From UKL13-3 sp044353855 (GTDB lineage Bacteria > Bacteroidota > Bacteroidia > UKL13-3): a stretch of 64,000 bases of DNA. The position numbers were made by a program, and so were the translations under genes. The notes below the pieces were generated by a model, which worked only from the letters and a program-made list of their open reading frames with translations, did no database searches and had not been told where the DNA came from. Positions 9,613 through 16,978 of the stretch are shown piece by piece. Position 1 is the stretch's first letter, and the number at the start of each line of letters is the position of its first letter. The stretch spans positions 62,001 through 126,000 of the forward strand of contig JBILBF010000003.1 in the NCBI GenBank assembly GCA_044353855.1, given 5' to 3'.

Positions 9613-9685
9613 AGCGAGAGACGAGGCTCGAACCCGCGACCTACAGCTTGGAAGGCTGTCGCTCTACCAACTGAGCTACTCTCGC
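9613..9685 (-). tRNA. trnG: tRNA-Gly (anticodon TCC)
   Basis: Acceptor GCGAGAG/CTCTCGC, D-arm GCTC-AGTTGGTA-GAGC, anticodon stem ACAGC/GCTGT with loop CTTCCAA (TCC), T-stem GCGGG/CTCGT with loop TTCGAGC. CCA is not encoded. Confidence 0.96.
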
Positions 9686-9730
9686 AATATTCATTTATTG
9701 ATAATTATGATTGCCTAATACCAAATTGTT

Positions 9731-9814
9731 TGGTGGGGAGAGAAGGATTCGAACCTTCGAAGCTCTCGCAACAGATTTACAGTCTGTCCCATTTGGCCGC
9801 TCTGGAATCTCCCC
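9731..9814 (-). tRNA. trnY: tRNA-Tyr (anticodon GTA)
   Basis: Class II tRNA with a long variable arm. Acceptor GGGGAGA/TCTCCCC, anticodon stem ACAGA/TCTGT with loop CTGTAAA (GTA), variable arm TGCGAGAGCTTCGA, T-loop TTCGAAT, discriminator A. Unlike its neighbours the 3' CCA is encoded (9731-9733). Confidence 0.96.
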
Positions 9815-9871
9815 AGAAACTTTCGGTAAAGTATTATTTGAATACTTCCAATCATAAAAACCAAAAAATTG

Positions 9872-9944
9872 AGCCACTTGCCGGAATCGAACCAGCGACC
9901 TACTGATTACAAATCAGTTGCTCTACCAGCTGAGCTAAAGTGGC
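9872..9944 (-). tRNA. trnT: tRNA-Thr (anticodon TGT)
   Basis: First tRNA of the cluster. Acceptor GCCACTT/AAGTGGC, D-arm GCTC-AGCTGGTA-GAGC, anticodon stem ACTGA/TCAGT with loop TTTGTAA (TGT), T-stem GCTGG/CCGGC with loop TTCGATT. CCA is not encoded. A consensus promoter lies about 100 bases upstream. Confidence 0.96.
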
Positions 9945-10046
9945 TTGAATTTCAAGTCTTTAAAAAGACTTTTTGGTATTTTATCTGTTAAAAAAAAGAA
10001 CTTAAAAATCACATTTCTACCACACACCTTTACTAAAAAAGGACTG

Positions 10047-10076
10047 CAAATGTAGTTGTTTATATGAGTATTTCAA
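10047..10076 (-). promoter_or_regulatory. Promoter of the tRNA-tuf-secE-nusG operon
   Basis: On the minus strand TTG (10074-10076) is followed after exactly 19 bases by TACATTTG (10047-10054). This fits the Bacteroidota housekeeping promoter (TTG at -33, TAnnTTTG at -7). Transcription should start a few bases on, about 95 bases before tRNA-Thr(TGT). Confidence 0.75.
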
Positions 10077-10215
10077 GTTGGAAGCAAAAAAAGTTTAAAA
10101 AACTTTTCTTTTCATTTTGGAAGCGTAACAGGGTCGCAATATGTGGGGATGATTCTAATCTTCAAAATTTATTTTCAGAAAGTATGATTTTCAGAGAGAA
10201 AAATAATTGTTGCTT

Positions 10216-10246
10216 AAAAAAAGCCCGAATCAAGTTGATTCAGGCC
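10216..10246 (-). terminator. Terminator after hpf
   Basis: Minus strand: GGCCTGAATC, loop AACTT, GATTCGGGC, then seven Ts. One internal mismatch in an otherwise GC-capped stem. It ends the xerC-hpf transcript before the tRNA operon promoter. Confidence 0.85.
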
Positions 10247-10269
10247 TACTTTAAATGTTATAAAGTCAT

Positions 10270-10575
10270 CTAAGAAGATTTTACGAGTAACTTTTCTTTA
10301 TGTTTTTTTACTTGAGCTACTACTTTATCTAACACTAAATCGGTTGCAGCCTCAAAGGTTGATGAATGTTCTTTAGCAAAAATATCAATACCATTCATGT
10401 TTAATTTCACTTCTATAGCTTTATTCTCTCGTTCAGAGTCTTTCTCTATACGAAGGTAAACATCGGCACTTTTAATTCCAGTATAAAAAGTGTTCACTTT
10501 TTCAAGTTTTTCGGTAACAAAGGCTAACAATTTTTTGTCAGCATCAAAATGGATGGATTGAATGTCAACTTTCAT
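10270..10575 (-). CDS. hpf: Ribosome hibernation promoting factor (short HPF/RaiA type)
   Basis: A 101-residue member of the HPF/YfiA (RaiA) family, which binds the 30S decoding region and inactivates ribosomes when growth stops. The family beta-alpha-beta-beta-beta-alpha pattern is visible: MKVDIQSIHFDADKKLLAFV, then ADVYLRIEKDSERENKAIEV, then a lysine-rich C-terminal helix (VAQVKKHKEKLLVK). It lacks the dimerisation domain of long HPF. It follows xerC by 82 bases and precedes the tRNA/tuf operon, a translation-centred context. Confidence 0.9.
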   Translation of the reverse strand: MKVDIQSIHFDADKKLLAFVTEKLEKVNTFYTGIKSADVYLRIEKDSERENKAIEVKLNMNGIDIFAKEHSSTFEAATDLVLDKVVAQVKKHKEKLLVKSS

Positions 10576-10657
10576 AATTTAGTTACTATTTACTTTAAAA
10601 GAATGGCAACCTGCCTGTGTCCAATTCTTTTCATGTGTTGTTTAGTGAAGGCAGGAT

Positions 10658-11578
10658 TTAAGCTCTTGGATGTTTGTTTTTATAAATACTTTTTAACCGT
10701 TCAATACTATTATGAGTGTATACTTGAGTCGCAGCAAGACTAGCATGTCCTAACAATTCTTTAATTGCATTTAAGTCAGCTCCTTTGTTTAGTAAGTGTG
10801 TTGCAAATGTATGCCTTAATACATGTGGACTTCGTTTTTCAATGGAAGTAACTTGGGTTAAATAAGATTTAACGATATTGTAAACTAATTTTGGATATAA
10901 CTTCTCCCCTTTCTCGGTAAGCAAAAGGTATTCATCATTCATTCCATTGTGATTTTTAGTTTCTATAAAATTGGCTATTTCGGTCGAAAGTTCCTGTGTA
11001 ACTGGAATAATCCGTTCTTTTTTCCGTTTACCCAATACCTTAATACTTTGTTTATACAAATCAATATCAACCTGCTTTAACCCAATTAACTCAGACAATC
11101 GAATACCTGTAGCGTAAAACAACATGATAAGAAGCTTATTACGTTTTCCTTTGTAGTCATCACCAAACAAAATGAGTTCACCATCTAACCCTTTTTTTTC
11201 ATCTAATAATTGTTGCATAGGTTTTTCCTCCACAAAAACAGGTAGCCGTTTCTCCATTTTGGGAGGTTGAACTTTAGCTAATGGGCTCAAGGTTACAATT
11301 CCTTCTTTAAGCAAATACTTATAAAATGTTTTTAAGGTAGATAGTTTACGGCCAATGCTTCGTGAAGACACTTTTTCATTCATCATTTCTACTAACCAAC
11401 TGCGTATCATGAGATGGTTAATCAAATTCACTTCGTCTACTTCAAACTGTTGTTTAATGTAGGTCTCCAATTGTATTAAATCGTTTTGATATGCTGCAAT
11501 TGTATGTGGCGAGAAGCGCTTCTCGTACGTTAAATAGTTTATAAAATCAGGTATGAGCTTAGCCAACATGCGTTCCAC
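10658..11578 (-). CDS. xerC: Tyrosine recombinase, XerC type
   Basis: Site-specific recombinase of 306 residues that resolves chromosome dimers with a partner at dif. The SAM-like core-binding domain spans about residues 8-90. The catalytic domain has R160 (ATGIRLSEL), a lysine near 184 (GKRKKERIIP), H252 and R255 (PHVLRH), H278 (LLGHAS) and nucleophile Y287 (TQVYTH). A second ATG at codon 4 (11567-11569) may be the real start because a -7 element lies close upstream. No flanking att-like repeats were seen, and the context (rpsU, hpf) is housekeeping, so it is not an element integrase. Confidence 0.92.
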   Translation of the reverse strand: MERMLAKLIPDFINYLTYEKRFSPHTIAAYQNDLIQLETYIKQQFEVDEVNLINHLMIRSWLVEMMNEKVSSRSIGRKLSTLKTFYKYLLKEGIVTLSPLAKVQPPKMEKRLPVFVEEKPMQQLLDEKKGLDGELILFGDDYKGKRNKLLIMLFYATGIRLSELIGLKQVDIDLYKQSIKVLGKRKKERIIPVTQELSTEIANFIETKNHNGMNDEYLLLTEKGEKLYPKLVYNIVKSYLTQVTSIEKRSPHVLRHTFATHLLNKGADLNAIKELLGHASLAATQVYTHNSIERLKSIYKNKHPRA

Positions 11579-11591
11579 GAATTGCTTATAC

Positions 11592-11599
11592 CAAATATA
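11592..11599 (-). promoter_or_regulatory. Candidate -7 element for xerC-hpf
   Basis: TATATTTG on the minus strand matches TAnnTTTG, but no TTG is found at the right distance upstream (TTT at that place). It would give a very short leader if the first ATG of xerC is used. Confidence 0.35.
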
Positions 11600-11681
11600 A
11601 GATTTGTTTTGAGAATAAAAAAGTGATTTGAGTAATTATGTTTTAGCTTGATTCTATCGCTAATTAATGATTACATACAGC

Positions 11682-11722
11682 AAAAAAAATCCCACTCTGC
11701 AGTACTGCAAGGTGGGATTTTC
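11682..11722 (-). terminator. Terminator after rpsU
   Basis: Minus strand: AAAATCCCACC, an inner GCAGTACTGC palindrome, GTGGGATT, then a run of Ts. The arms ATCCCAC/GTGGGAT are perfect. It separates rpsU from xerC. Confidence 0.85.
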
Positions 11723-11742
11723 TATTTGTGGTCATCTAGAAA

Positions 11743-11940
11743 TTACATTCCAGATTCTTCTCTTTGCATTTTAAGTTTGTAAGCAGCGCGAATGTTTTGC
11801 TCACGATTTTTAATACAAGGTTTGATGAATTCTTTGCGAGCTCTCAATTCTTTTACTACACCAGTTTTTTCAAACTTCTTTTTGAATTTCTTCAAAGCTC
11901 TGTCTAATGATTCGTTTTCTTTAACGTTTACATATATCAT
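11743..11940 (-). CDS. rpsU: 30S ribosomal protein bS21
   Basis: Ribosomal protein S21, 65 residues, basic (RALKKFKKKFEK, then KELRARKEF). It lies near the 3' end of 16S rRNA on the 30S platform. The gene is preceded by a textbook Shine-Dalgarno sequence, unlike the other genes inspected here, and has its own promoter and terminator, so it is a single-gene transcript. In Flavobacterium johnsoniae bS21 helps hide the anti-Shine-Dalgarno, which makes this leader a likely autoregulatory device (inference by analogy). Confidence 0.97.
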   Translation of the reverse strand: MIYVNVKENESLDRALKKFKKKFEKTGVVKELRARKEFIKPCIKNREQNIRAAYKLKMQREESGM

Positions 11941-11947
11941 TTTAATT

Positions 11948-11957
11948 CACCTCCTTT
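11948..11957 (-). promoter_or_regulatory. Strong Shine-Dalgarno of rpsU
   Basis: Minus strand AAAGGAGGTG, with GGAGG ending 9 bases before the ATG at 11938-11940. It is complementary to the 16S rRNA 3' tail over at least eight bases. The leaders of rplK, rplU, tuf, atpE, pdxA and lysA show nothing comparable. Confidence 0.9.
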
Positions 11958-11993
11958 CTTTTAGTCTCCTTATTTTTATTGAATAAGGGACGG

Positions 11994-12024
11994 CAAAAGT
12001 AACTTATTTTAATCTTCTGCAAAA
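11994..12024 (-). promoter_or_regulatory. Promoter of rpsU
   Basis: Minus strand TTTTG (12020-12024), 18 bases, then TACTTTTG (11994-12001). Good match to the Bacteroidota consensus; gives a leader of about 45-50 bases carrying the Shine-Dalgarno. Confidence 0.7.
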
Positions 12025-12109
12025 TTTATTTTCATTCTTACCAATTGGCCTTTGGCAAATTTTATCACTTGGCTTTCACACAAACCCTTTCACCCATATA
12101 CTTTATTGT

Positions 12110-13267
12110 TTAGTCCTTTAGCACTGCACGAGAAATAACTAACTTCTGAATCTCACTTGTGCCCTCGCCAATGGTACATAATTTAGAGTCACGGTAAAAT
12201 TTCTCCACTGGAAAATCTTTAGTGTATCCATAACCTCCAAATATTTGCACGGCTTCAGTTGCTGCATATACACATACTTCAGATGCATAATACTTTGCCA
12301 TTGCACTTTCTTTGGTCATGGGTTTACCTTTCATTTTCAAATCAGCGGCTTGCAATGTTAGTAATTCAGCAGCTTCAATGCGGGTAGCCATATCAGCCAA
12401 CTTAAAAGCAATACCTTGAAAATGTGCAATAGGCTGACCAAATTGTTGGCGTTCTTTCGAATATTGAATAGCTGCTTCCAAACTCCCTTTTGCAATTCCT
12501 AATGAAAGTGCTGCAATTGAAATACGACCACCATCAAGCACTTTCATAGCTTGTTTAAACCCTTCGCCAACTTTACCCAACACATTTGCTTTGGGTATAC
12601 GGCAATCTTCAAATATTAATTCTGCTGTTTCGGAAGCACGCATTCCCAGTTTATTTTCTTTTTTACCACCGCGAAATCCGGGAGTTCCACGTTCTACAAC
12701 AATTGCTGTTATTCCATTTGAATCCAACAATTCACCTGTACGGACTAATACCACTGCCACATCACCAGTAATACCGTGAGTAATCCAATTTTTAGTACCG
12801 TTAATGATGTAATCATCGCCATCTTCTTTGGCTACACATTGCATGCGCATGGCGTCACTTCCAGTATTTGCTTCTGTTAAGCCCCAAGCTCCTATCCAAT
12901 CTCCTGTAGCTAATTTGGGTAACCATTTTTTCTTTTGCTCTTCGTTGCCAAATTGCAATATATGACCTGTACATAAAGAATTGTGGGCAGCCATTGAAAG
13001 ACCAACAGAACTATCTACTTTGGTAATTTCTATTAATGCTGTTATATATTCAAAATACCCCAGCCCTGCTCCTCCATATTCTTCGGGAACTAGCACGCCC
13101 AACAATCCTAATTTACCCATTTCTTGCAAGGTCGCTTTCGGAAAAATTTGAGCTTCATCCCACTCCATTACATAGGGGCGTATGTATTTTTCGGCAAAAT
13201 CTTTGGCCATTTGGGCCACCATTTGTTGATTGTCTGTAGGCTCAAAACTGAGTGTTGGTGTGTGCAT
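12110..13267 (-). CDS. Acyl-CoA dehydrogenase
   Basis: FAD-dependent acyl-CoA dehydrogenase of 385 residues, first step of fatty-acid or branched-chain acyl-CoA oxidation. The FAD/substrate signature GAWGLTEANTGSDA lies mid N-terminal half. The C-terminal arginine-glycine motifs (VQIFGGYGYTKDFPVEKFYRD) and the catalytic glutamate in IGEGTSEIQ are present, as in short/medium-chain enzymes. The electron acceptor would be ETF. Chain-length preference cannot be read reliably. It stands alone, between rpsU and the HhH gene on the same strand. Confidence 0.92.
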   Translation of the reverse strand: MHTPTLSFEPTDNQQMVAQMAKDFAEKYIRPYVMEWDEAQIFPKATLQEMGKLGLLGVLVPEEYGGAGLGYFEYITALIEITKVDSSVGLSMAAHNSLCTGHILQFGNEEQKKKWLPKLATGDWIGAWGLTEANTGSDAMRMQCVAKEDGDDYIINGTKNWITHGITGDVAVVLVRTGELLDSNGITAIVVERGTPGFRGGKKENKLGMRASETAELIFEDCRIPKANVLGKVGEGFKQAMKVLDGGRISIAALSLGIAKGSLEAAIQYSKERQQFGQPIAHFQGIAFKLADMATRIEAAELLTLQAADLKMKGKPMTKESAMAKYYASEVCVYAATEAVQIFGGYGYTKDFPVEKFYRDSKLCTIGEGTSEIQKLVISRAVLKD

Positions 13268-13314
13268 AAAAAGGATAATTAATAGTAGCGCAAGTATAGT
13301 ATAAAAACGGACAA

Positions 13315-13328
13315 ATAAACTATCAACT
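13315..13328 (-). repeat. Two AGTTNAT heptamers
   Basis: On the minus strand AGTTGAT is followed directly by AGTTTAT. The same two units occur, in the opposite order, at 19081-19094. Member of the heptanucleotide repeat family described under findings; lies between the HhH gene and the acyl-CoA dehydrogenase gene. Confidence 0.55.
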
Positions 13329-13333
13329 TTAGG

Positions 13334-14218
13334 TCAATTTAACTTTAAATATTGGATAATGTTTTGGTAAATAGAATCATTTACAATCACTATCTTTTTT
13401 AACTCAGTTAACGATTGGTAAGCGCCATGTTGCATCCTATAATTGACAATTGCATTACTTAGTTTGTATTTAAAATAAGGATGTGTTTTAAGTTCGTCAA
13501 TTGTAACAGTATTTACATTCATGATATTGGCTTTGCTTGCATCAACATATATTTTACCTTGCAAATCATACAATATATCTTCATCAAATCCATATAATTC
13601 TGTGAGTTGCTGGAGATATAAAAAGCCTCCTAATTTATCCCTGTATTCCACAATCCTTTTGGCCATTGCTGGCCCAATGCGGTATAATGCAATTAGGGCT
13701 GTTGTATCGGCAGTGTTTATCTCAAGCGGTTTTTTGTTGTATTTTTTTTTAGCAAAAGCAGAATCAGTGGGCGCATTGTTGTTTTCTGTTAAAAACCCAT
13801 TTTCAATTACTACCAGAGGCAATAATCGGGCTACCAATTCGGGTTTTAGACCATACATCTTTTGTAAATCTTCAGGCTTTTTAAACCGACCACCTTTGGT
13901 TAAATAATTTTGAAGGGTAAGAATATTTTTATCAGTAAACCCAAGCTGTTTGAGTTGTTGAGAGGTAGCCGAATTAGGGTCAAATTTAGTATTGGAAATG
14001 CTGTTTGAGTGGTTGTATTCTGTAATTGAATCGGAATCAGAAATTGTTTGTAGGTTAACTAAAAACGGTTTAGGCGGAAAAACAAAGCCATACAAAGATG
14101 GCAATGCTATTAAAATAACAAGAATGATAACTAACCCAATAATTCCTTTACGTTCGGTTTGAGAGAAGTAAAAATATTCTTTGAAAAACTGTTTAATTTT
14201 TCTTGTTTTTGCTTTCAT
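13334..14218 (-). CDS. Membrane-anchored helix-hairpin-helix protein (ComEA-like)
   Basis: About 294 residues from ATG 14216-14218 (MKAKTRKIKQFFKEYF); the frame is open further to 14284, but that part overlaps the upstream small gene. One membrane helix (about residues 27-45) is followed by three helix-hairpin-helix regions: FDPNSATSQQLKQLGF, INTADTTALIALYRIG, and NVNTVTIDELKTHPYF. Such proteins bind DNA without sequence preference. ComEA itself imports DNA, but Bacteroidota proteins of this layout are uncharacterised, so a competence role is only a possibility. It overlaps the small membrane gene at 14193-14333 by 26 bases. Confidence 0.8.
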   Translation of the reverse strand: MKAKTRKIKQFFKEYFYFSQTERKGIIGLVIILVILIALPSLYGFVFPPKPFLVNLQTISDSDSITEYNHSNSISNTKFDPNSATSQQLKQLGFTDKNILTLQNYLTKGGRFKKPEDLQKMYGLKPELVARLLPLVVIENGFLTENNNAPTDSAFAKKKYNKKPLEINTADTTALIALYRIGPAMAKRIVEYRDKLGGFLYLQQLTELYGFDEDILYDLQGKIYVDASKANIMNVNTVTIDELKTHPYFKYKLSNAIVNYRMQHGAYQSLTELKKIVIVNDSIYQNIIQYLKLN

Positions 14219-14333
14219 TTTCTTTCTGTTTACGAGGTATATAAACAAAATAATAATACAACAAAATTGCAACAAACCCAGCAAAAAATGCTTCAGTTGC
14301 CATCCATACCCAAAAATTTGCTCCCCAATCCAT
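14193..14333 (-). CDS. Small membrane protein, 46 residues, function unknown
   Basis: Starts at ATG 14331-14333 (MDWGANFWVWMATEAFFAGF) and ends at TAA 14193-14195. One hydrophobic helix rich in aromatic residues is followed by a charged tail (YIPRKQKENESKNKKN). It overlaps the start of the HhH gene in a different frame, suggesting translational coupling. Not recognised as a known family. Evidence is the membrane helix plus positively charged cytoplasmic tail and the position; codon content alone is too short to prove it. Confidence 0.55.
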   Translation of the reverse strand: MDWGANFWVWMATEAFFAGFVAILLYYYFVYIPRKQKENESKNKKN

Positions 14334-14496
14334 AATCCTAATGTGTAATTTAATTGAGTTGCAAAAGTGCAGATTTATTTTCAGTTTTCTAAAGTTCTCT
14401 GCAATTGTTTCCGGCAGATTTCACAGATATCCGCAGAAAATTGCCTGCCAGATACTTTCAACTGTATTTACTTCTTCATTTTCACATCTCCATGCT

Positions 14497-15399
14497 TCAC
14501 ATAGCTTTCAATTGTTTATCCAACAAAGCAAGTCCTTCTTCAAACGAATGTGGCTTGTAACCTAATTCATTAACGGCTTTATCGATAATAAATCCTGTAA
14601 TAGGAGGACGTTTGGCAGGTTGTTTAATGCCTTCGCTTGTTGATAAATTCAATAAAGATTTATCCAATTTCCAGAAACTAGCTACACGGTACACTAAATC
14701 AAATACACTTACAAAATCTTTTCCGCTTATATTAAAAATGCCTTGTGCCTTTTGCGCAGCAGCTAACACACAACCTTGGGCTAAATCTTCGGCCAAAGTT
14801 GGCGTACGAAATTGATCGCCTACTACATTTAACGTTTTACCTTGTTCTAAATTTGTTTTTGCCCAAAGTACAATATTGCTGCGGCTCATATCACTTACTA
14901 CACCGTATACTAAAACTGTGCGCAGAATGGTCCAACTTTTACATTGGCTTACCACAATTTGTTCACCTTTGAATTTCGAATGTCCATAATAACTTAATGG
15001 ATTGGGTTGCTCATCCTCCTTTAATGGGCCATGTGTTCCATCAAAAATAAAATCAGTTGAAACCTGAATCAAATGCGCATGTATGTTATTAGCAGCATTT
15101 ACCAAATATTGCACTGCGTTTACATTTAATGCATCACAACCTGCTTGGTCACTTTCGCAGGCATCCACATTGGTCATGGCTGCGGTGTTTATAATTACAT
15201 CTGGTTTATATTTAGCAACTATCGACTCCACTTCTATTTCATTGGTAATATCCAATGATTGGTAAGTATACCCTATTTTATCAGCGTATCTATCTTCGCC
15301 CCTTGCTGTAGCTATAAGCTCTATGTTAGATTGTGTTTTATAATAATCGGTGAGTTTTTGACCTAATAGTCCGTTACTACCTGTAATGAGTATTTTCAT
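14497..15399 (-). CDS. NAD(P)-dependent sugar reductase, RmlD type
   Basis: SDR-superfamily protein of 300 residues resembling dTDP-4-dehydrorhamnose reductase. The N-terminal nucleotide site is GSNGLLGQKL, the catalytic pair is YYGHSKFKGE (YxxxK), and STDFIFDG and GDQFRTPT are typical RmlD motifs. RmlD makes dTDP-rhamnose for surface polysaccharide, but no rmlA, B or C lies nearby, so the substrate is uncertain. It is divergent from miaB. Confidence 0.82.
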   Translation of the reverse strand: MKILITGSNGLLGQKLTDYYKTQSNIELIATARGEDRYADKIGYTYQSLDITNEIEVESIVAKYKPDVIINTAAMTNVDACESDQAGCDALNVNAVQYLVNAANNIHAHLIQVSTDFIFDGTHGPLKEDEQPNPLSYYGHSKFKGEQIVVSQCKSWTILRTVLVYGVVSDMSRSNIVLWAKTNLEQGKTLNVVGDQFRTPTLAEDLAQGCVLAAAQKAQGIFNISGKDFVSVFDLVYRVASFWKLDKSLLNLSTSEGIKQPAKRPPITGFIIDKAVNELGYKPHSFEEGLALLDKQLKAM

Positions 15400-15500
15400 A
15401 TGGAGTCAAACATAAGGAGTCAAATGCTTGCATCAAAATAATTTATAGGTAAACCTACAAATCAGATAGATAAACTCTGCCACTCTGTCACAAATAAGTA

Positions 15501-15508
15501 TATATTTG
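15501..15508 (+). promoter_or_regulatory. Candidate -7 element for miaB
   Basis: TATATTTG fits TAnnTTTG and lies 22 bases before the miaB ATG. The -33 TTG is not evident. Confidence 0.4.
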
Positions 15509-15530
15509 CAACCCAAATTGCAACTAGTAC

Positions 15531-16952
15531 ATGAAAGGAATTGTATCTGATATAACACATAAAACCGCTACCCGACATTTATATATAGAAACCTATGGAT
15601 GCGCCATGAACCTTGCCGATAGCGAAGTAATGGCCAGTATTATGCAAGCGGAAGGGTTTCAAACAACCGATGATCCTTTAAAAGCCGATGTTGTATTTTT
15701 AAATACCTGTGCCATTCGCGATAATGCCGAGGCTAAAATATGGGGCAGGCTCAAAGAAATGAAAGGCAACAAACGCAAAAACCCAGGAATGATTGTGGGC
15801 TTAATGGGTTGTATGGCCGAGCGGTTAAAAGAAAAATTATTGGAACAAGACCAATTGGTGGATATTGTGGTTGGACCTGATGCTTATCGTGATATTCCTA
15901 AGTTGATACAACAAGTTGAAGAAGGTCAACGTGCCGTAAATGTTTTGTTGAGCCGCGAAGAAACCTATGCAGAAATTACACCTGTTAGACTGGGAAGCAA
16001 TGGTGTAAATGCTTTTATCAGCATTATGCGGGGTTGCGATAATATGTGTTCGTTTTGTGTAGTGCCTTTTACCCGAGGGCGTGAGCGTAGCCGTGAACCT
16101 GAAAGTATTGTGCGCGAAGCTACCGAATTGTTTAACCAAGGGTACAAAGAAGTAACGTTACTTGGGCAAAATGTAGATTCGTATAAATGGGGTACTTTGG
16201 CTTCGCTCAGTAACCAGTCAGAAAATAACCAATTGGAAAACAATAGTACTATTGAAAATGCTACAGTAAATTTTGCTCAGCTGCTCGAAATGGTTGCTCA
16301 AATTTCACCTGAGTTACGGGTACGTTTTTCATCATCGCACCCTAAAGACATTACAGATGAGGTACTTTTTACCATTAAAAAGTATGATAATATTTGCAAC
16401 TATATTCATTACCCAGTTCAAAGTGGAAACTCTCGAGTATTAAAAATGATGAACAGAACATACGACAGAGAATGGCTATTTAAACGGCTTGAACGCATAC
16501 GTGAAATATTACCCGATGTAGGAATTAGTACCGATGCTATTGTTGGGTTTTGCACCGAAACAGAAGAAGAATTTACTGAAACATTAAGCCTTTTTGAACA
16601 AGCTCAATTTGAATTTGCGTTTATGTATGCCTACAGCGAACGCCCAGGAACTTTAGCAGAAAGAAAATATGAAGATGATGTAACTGCCGAAATAAAAAGC
16701 AGGCGATTAGCTGAACTTATTAAACTCCAAAATGGATTAAGCCTTGCTAAAAAACAACATTATATTGGTAAAACATACAAAGTTTTAATTGAAGGCTTTT
16801 CTAAAAAATCGGATAATGATTACAAAGGCCGAAACGACCAAAATCAGTTAGTCGTATTTCCAGTTGGGGAAGGATATGGGAAAGGTGATTATGTGAATGT
16901 AAAAATTGAACGCACAACAATGACGAGTTTATTTGGTAACGTGGTAGGTTAA
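15531..16952 (+). CDS. miaB: tRNA-2-methylthio-N6-dimethylallyladenosine synthase
   Basis: Radical-SAM methylthiotransferase, 473 residues, adds the 2-methylthio group at A37 of tRNAs that read UNN codons. The N-terminal UPF0004 domain supplies C24, C60 and C94 for the auxiliary cluster. The radical-SAM cluster uses C169, C173 and C176 in RGCDNMCSFC. A TRAM domain ends the protein (YKVLIEGFSKKS onward). The inserted stretch SLSNQSENNQLENNSTIENA near residue 223 is low-complexity. The sigma-54 activator follows 26 bases downstream. Confidence 0.96.
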   Translation: MKGIVSDITHKTATRHLYIETYGCAMNLADSEVMASIMQAEGFQTTDDPLKADVVFLNTCAIRDNAEAKIWGRLKEMKGNKRKNPGMIVGLMGCMAERLKEKLLEQDQLVDIVVGPDAYRDIPKLIQQVEEGQRAVNVLLSREETYAEITPVRLGSNGVNAFISIMRGCDNMCSFCVVPFTRGRERSREPESIVREATELFNQGYKEVTLLGQNVDSYKWGTLASLSNQSENNQLENNSTIENATVNFAQLLEMVAQISPELRVRFSSSHPKDITDEVLFTIKKYDNICNYIHYPVQSGNSRVLKMMNRTYDREWLFKRLERIREILPDVGISTDAIVGFCTETEEEFTETLSLFEQAQFEFAFMYAYSERPGTLAERKYEDDVTAEIKSRRLAELIKLQNGLSLAKKQHYIGKTYKVLIEGFSKKSDNDYKGRNDQNQLVVFPVGEGYGKGDYVNVKIERTTMTSLFGNVVG

Positions 16953-16978
16953 AACTAACAAAATTGATTTTAAAAAAC

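Larger units (their letters stand above)
9945..10269. other. Non-coding gap between tRNA operon and hpf
   Basis: This 325-base stretch holds the tRNA/tuf operon promoter (10047-10076) and the hpf terminator (10216-10246). A plus-strand open frame at 10064-10273 crosses both signals and has no recognisable sequence. Nothing else was seen. Confidence 0.7.

Noticed and set aside
10064..10273. Plus-strand open frame of 69 codons between tRNA-Thr and hpf
   Set aside because: It runs through the tRNA operon promoter and the hpf terminator, has an erratic basic/cysteine composition and no recognisable motif.
10658..11578. Tyrosine recombinase as integrase of a mobile element
   Set aside because: XerC-like sequence, no flanking direct repeats at the nearby tRNAs, no phage or conjugation genes, and housekeeping neighbours.
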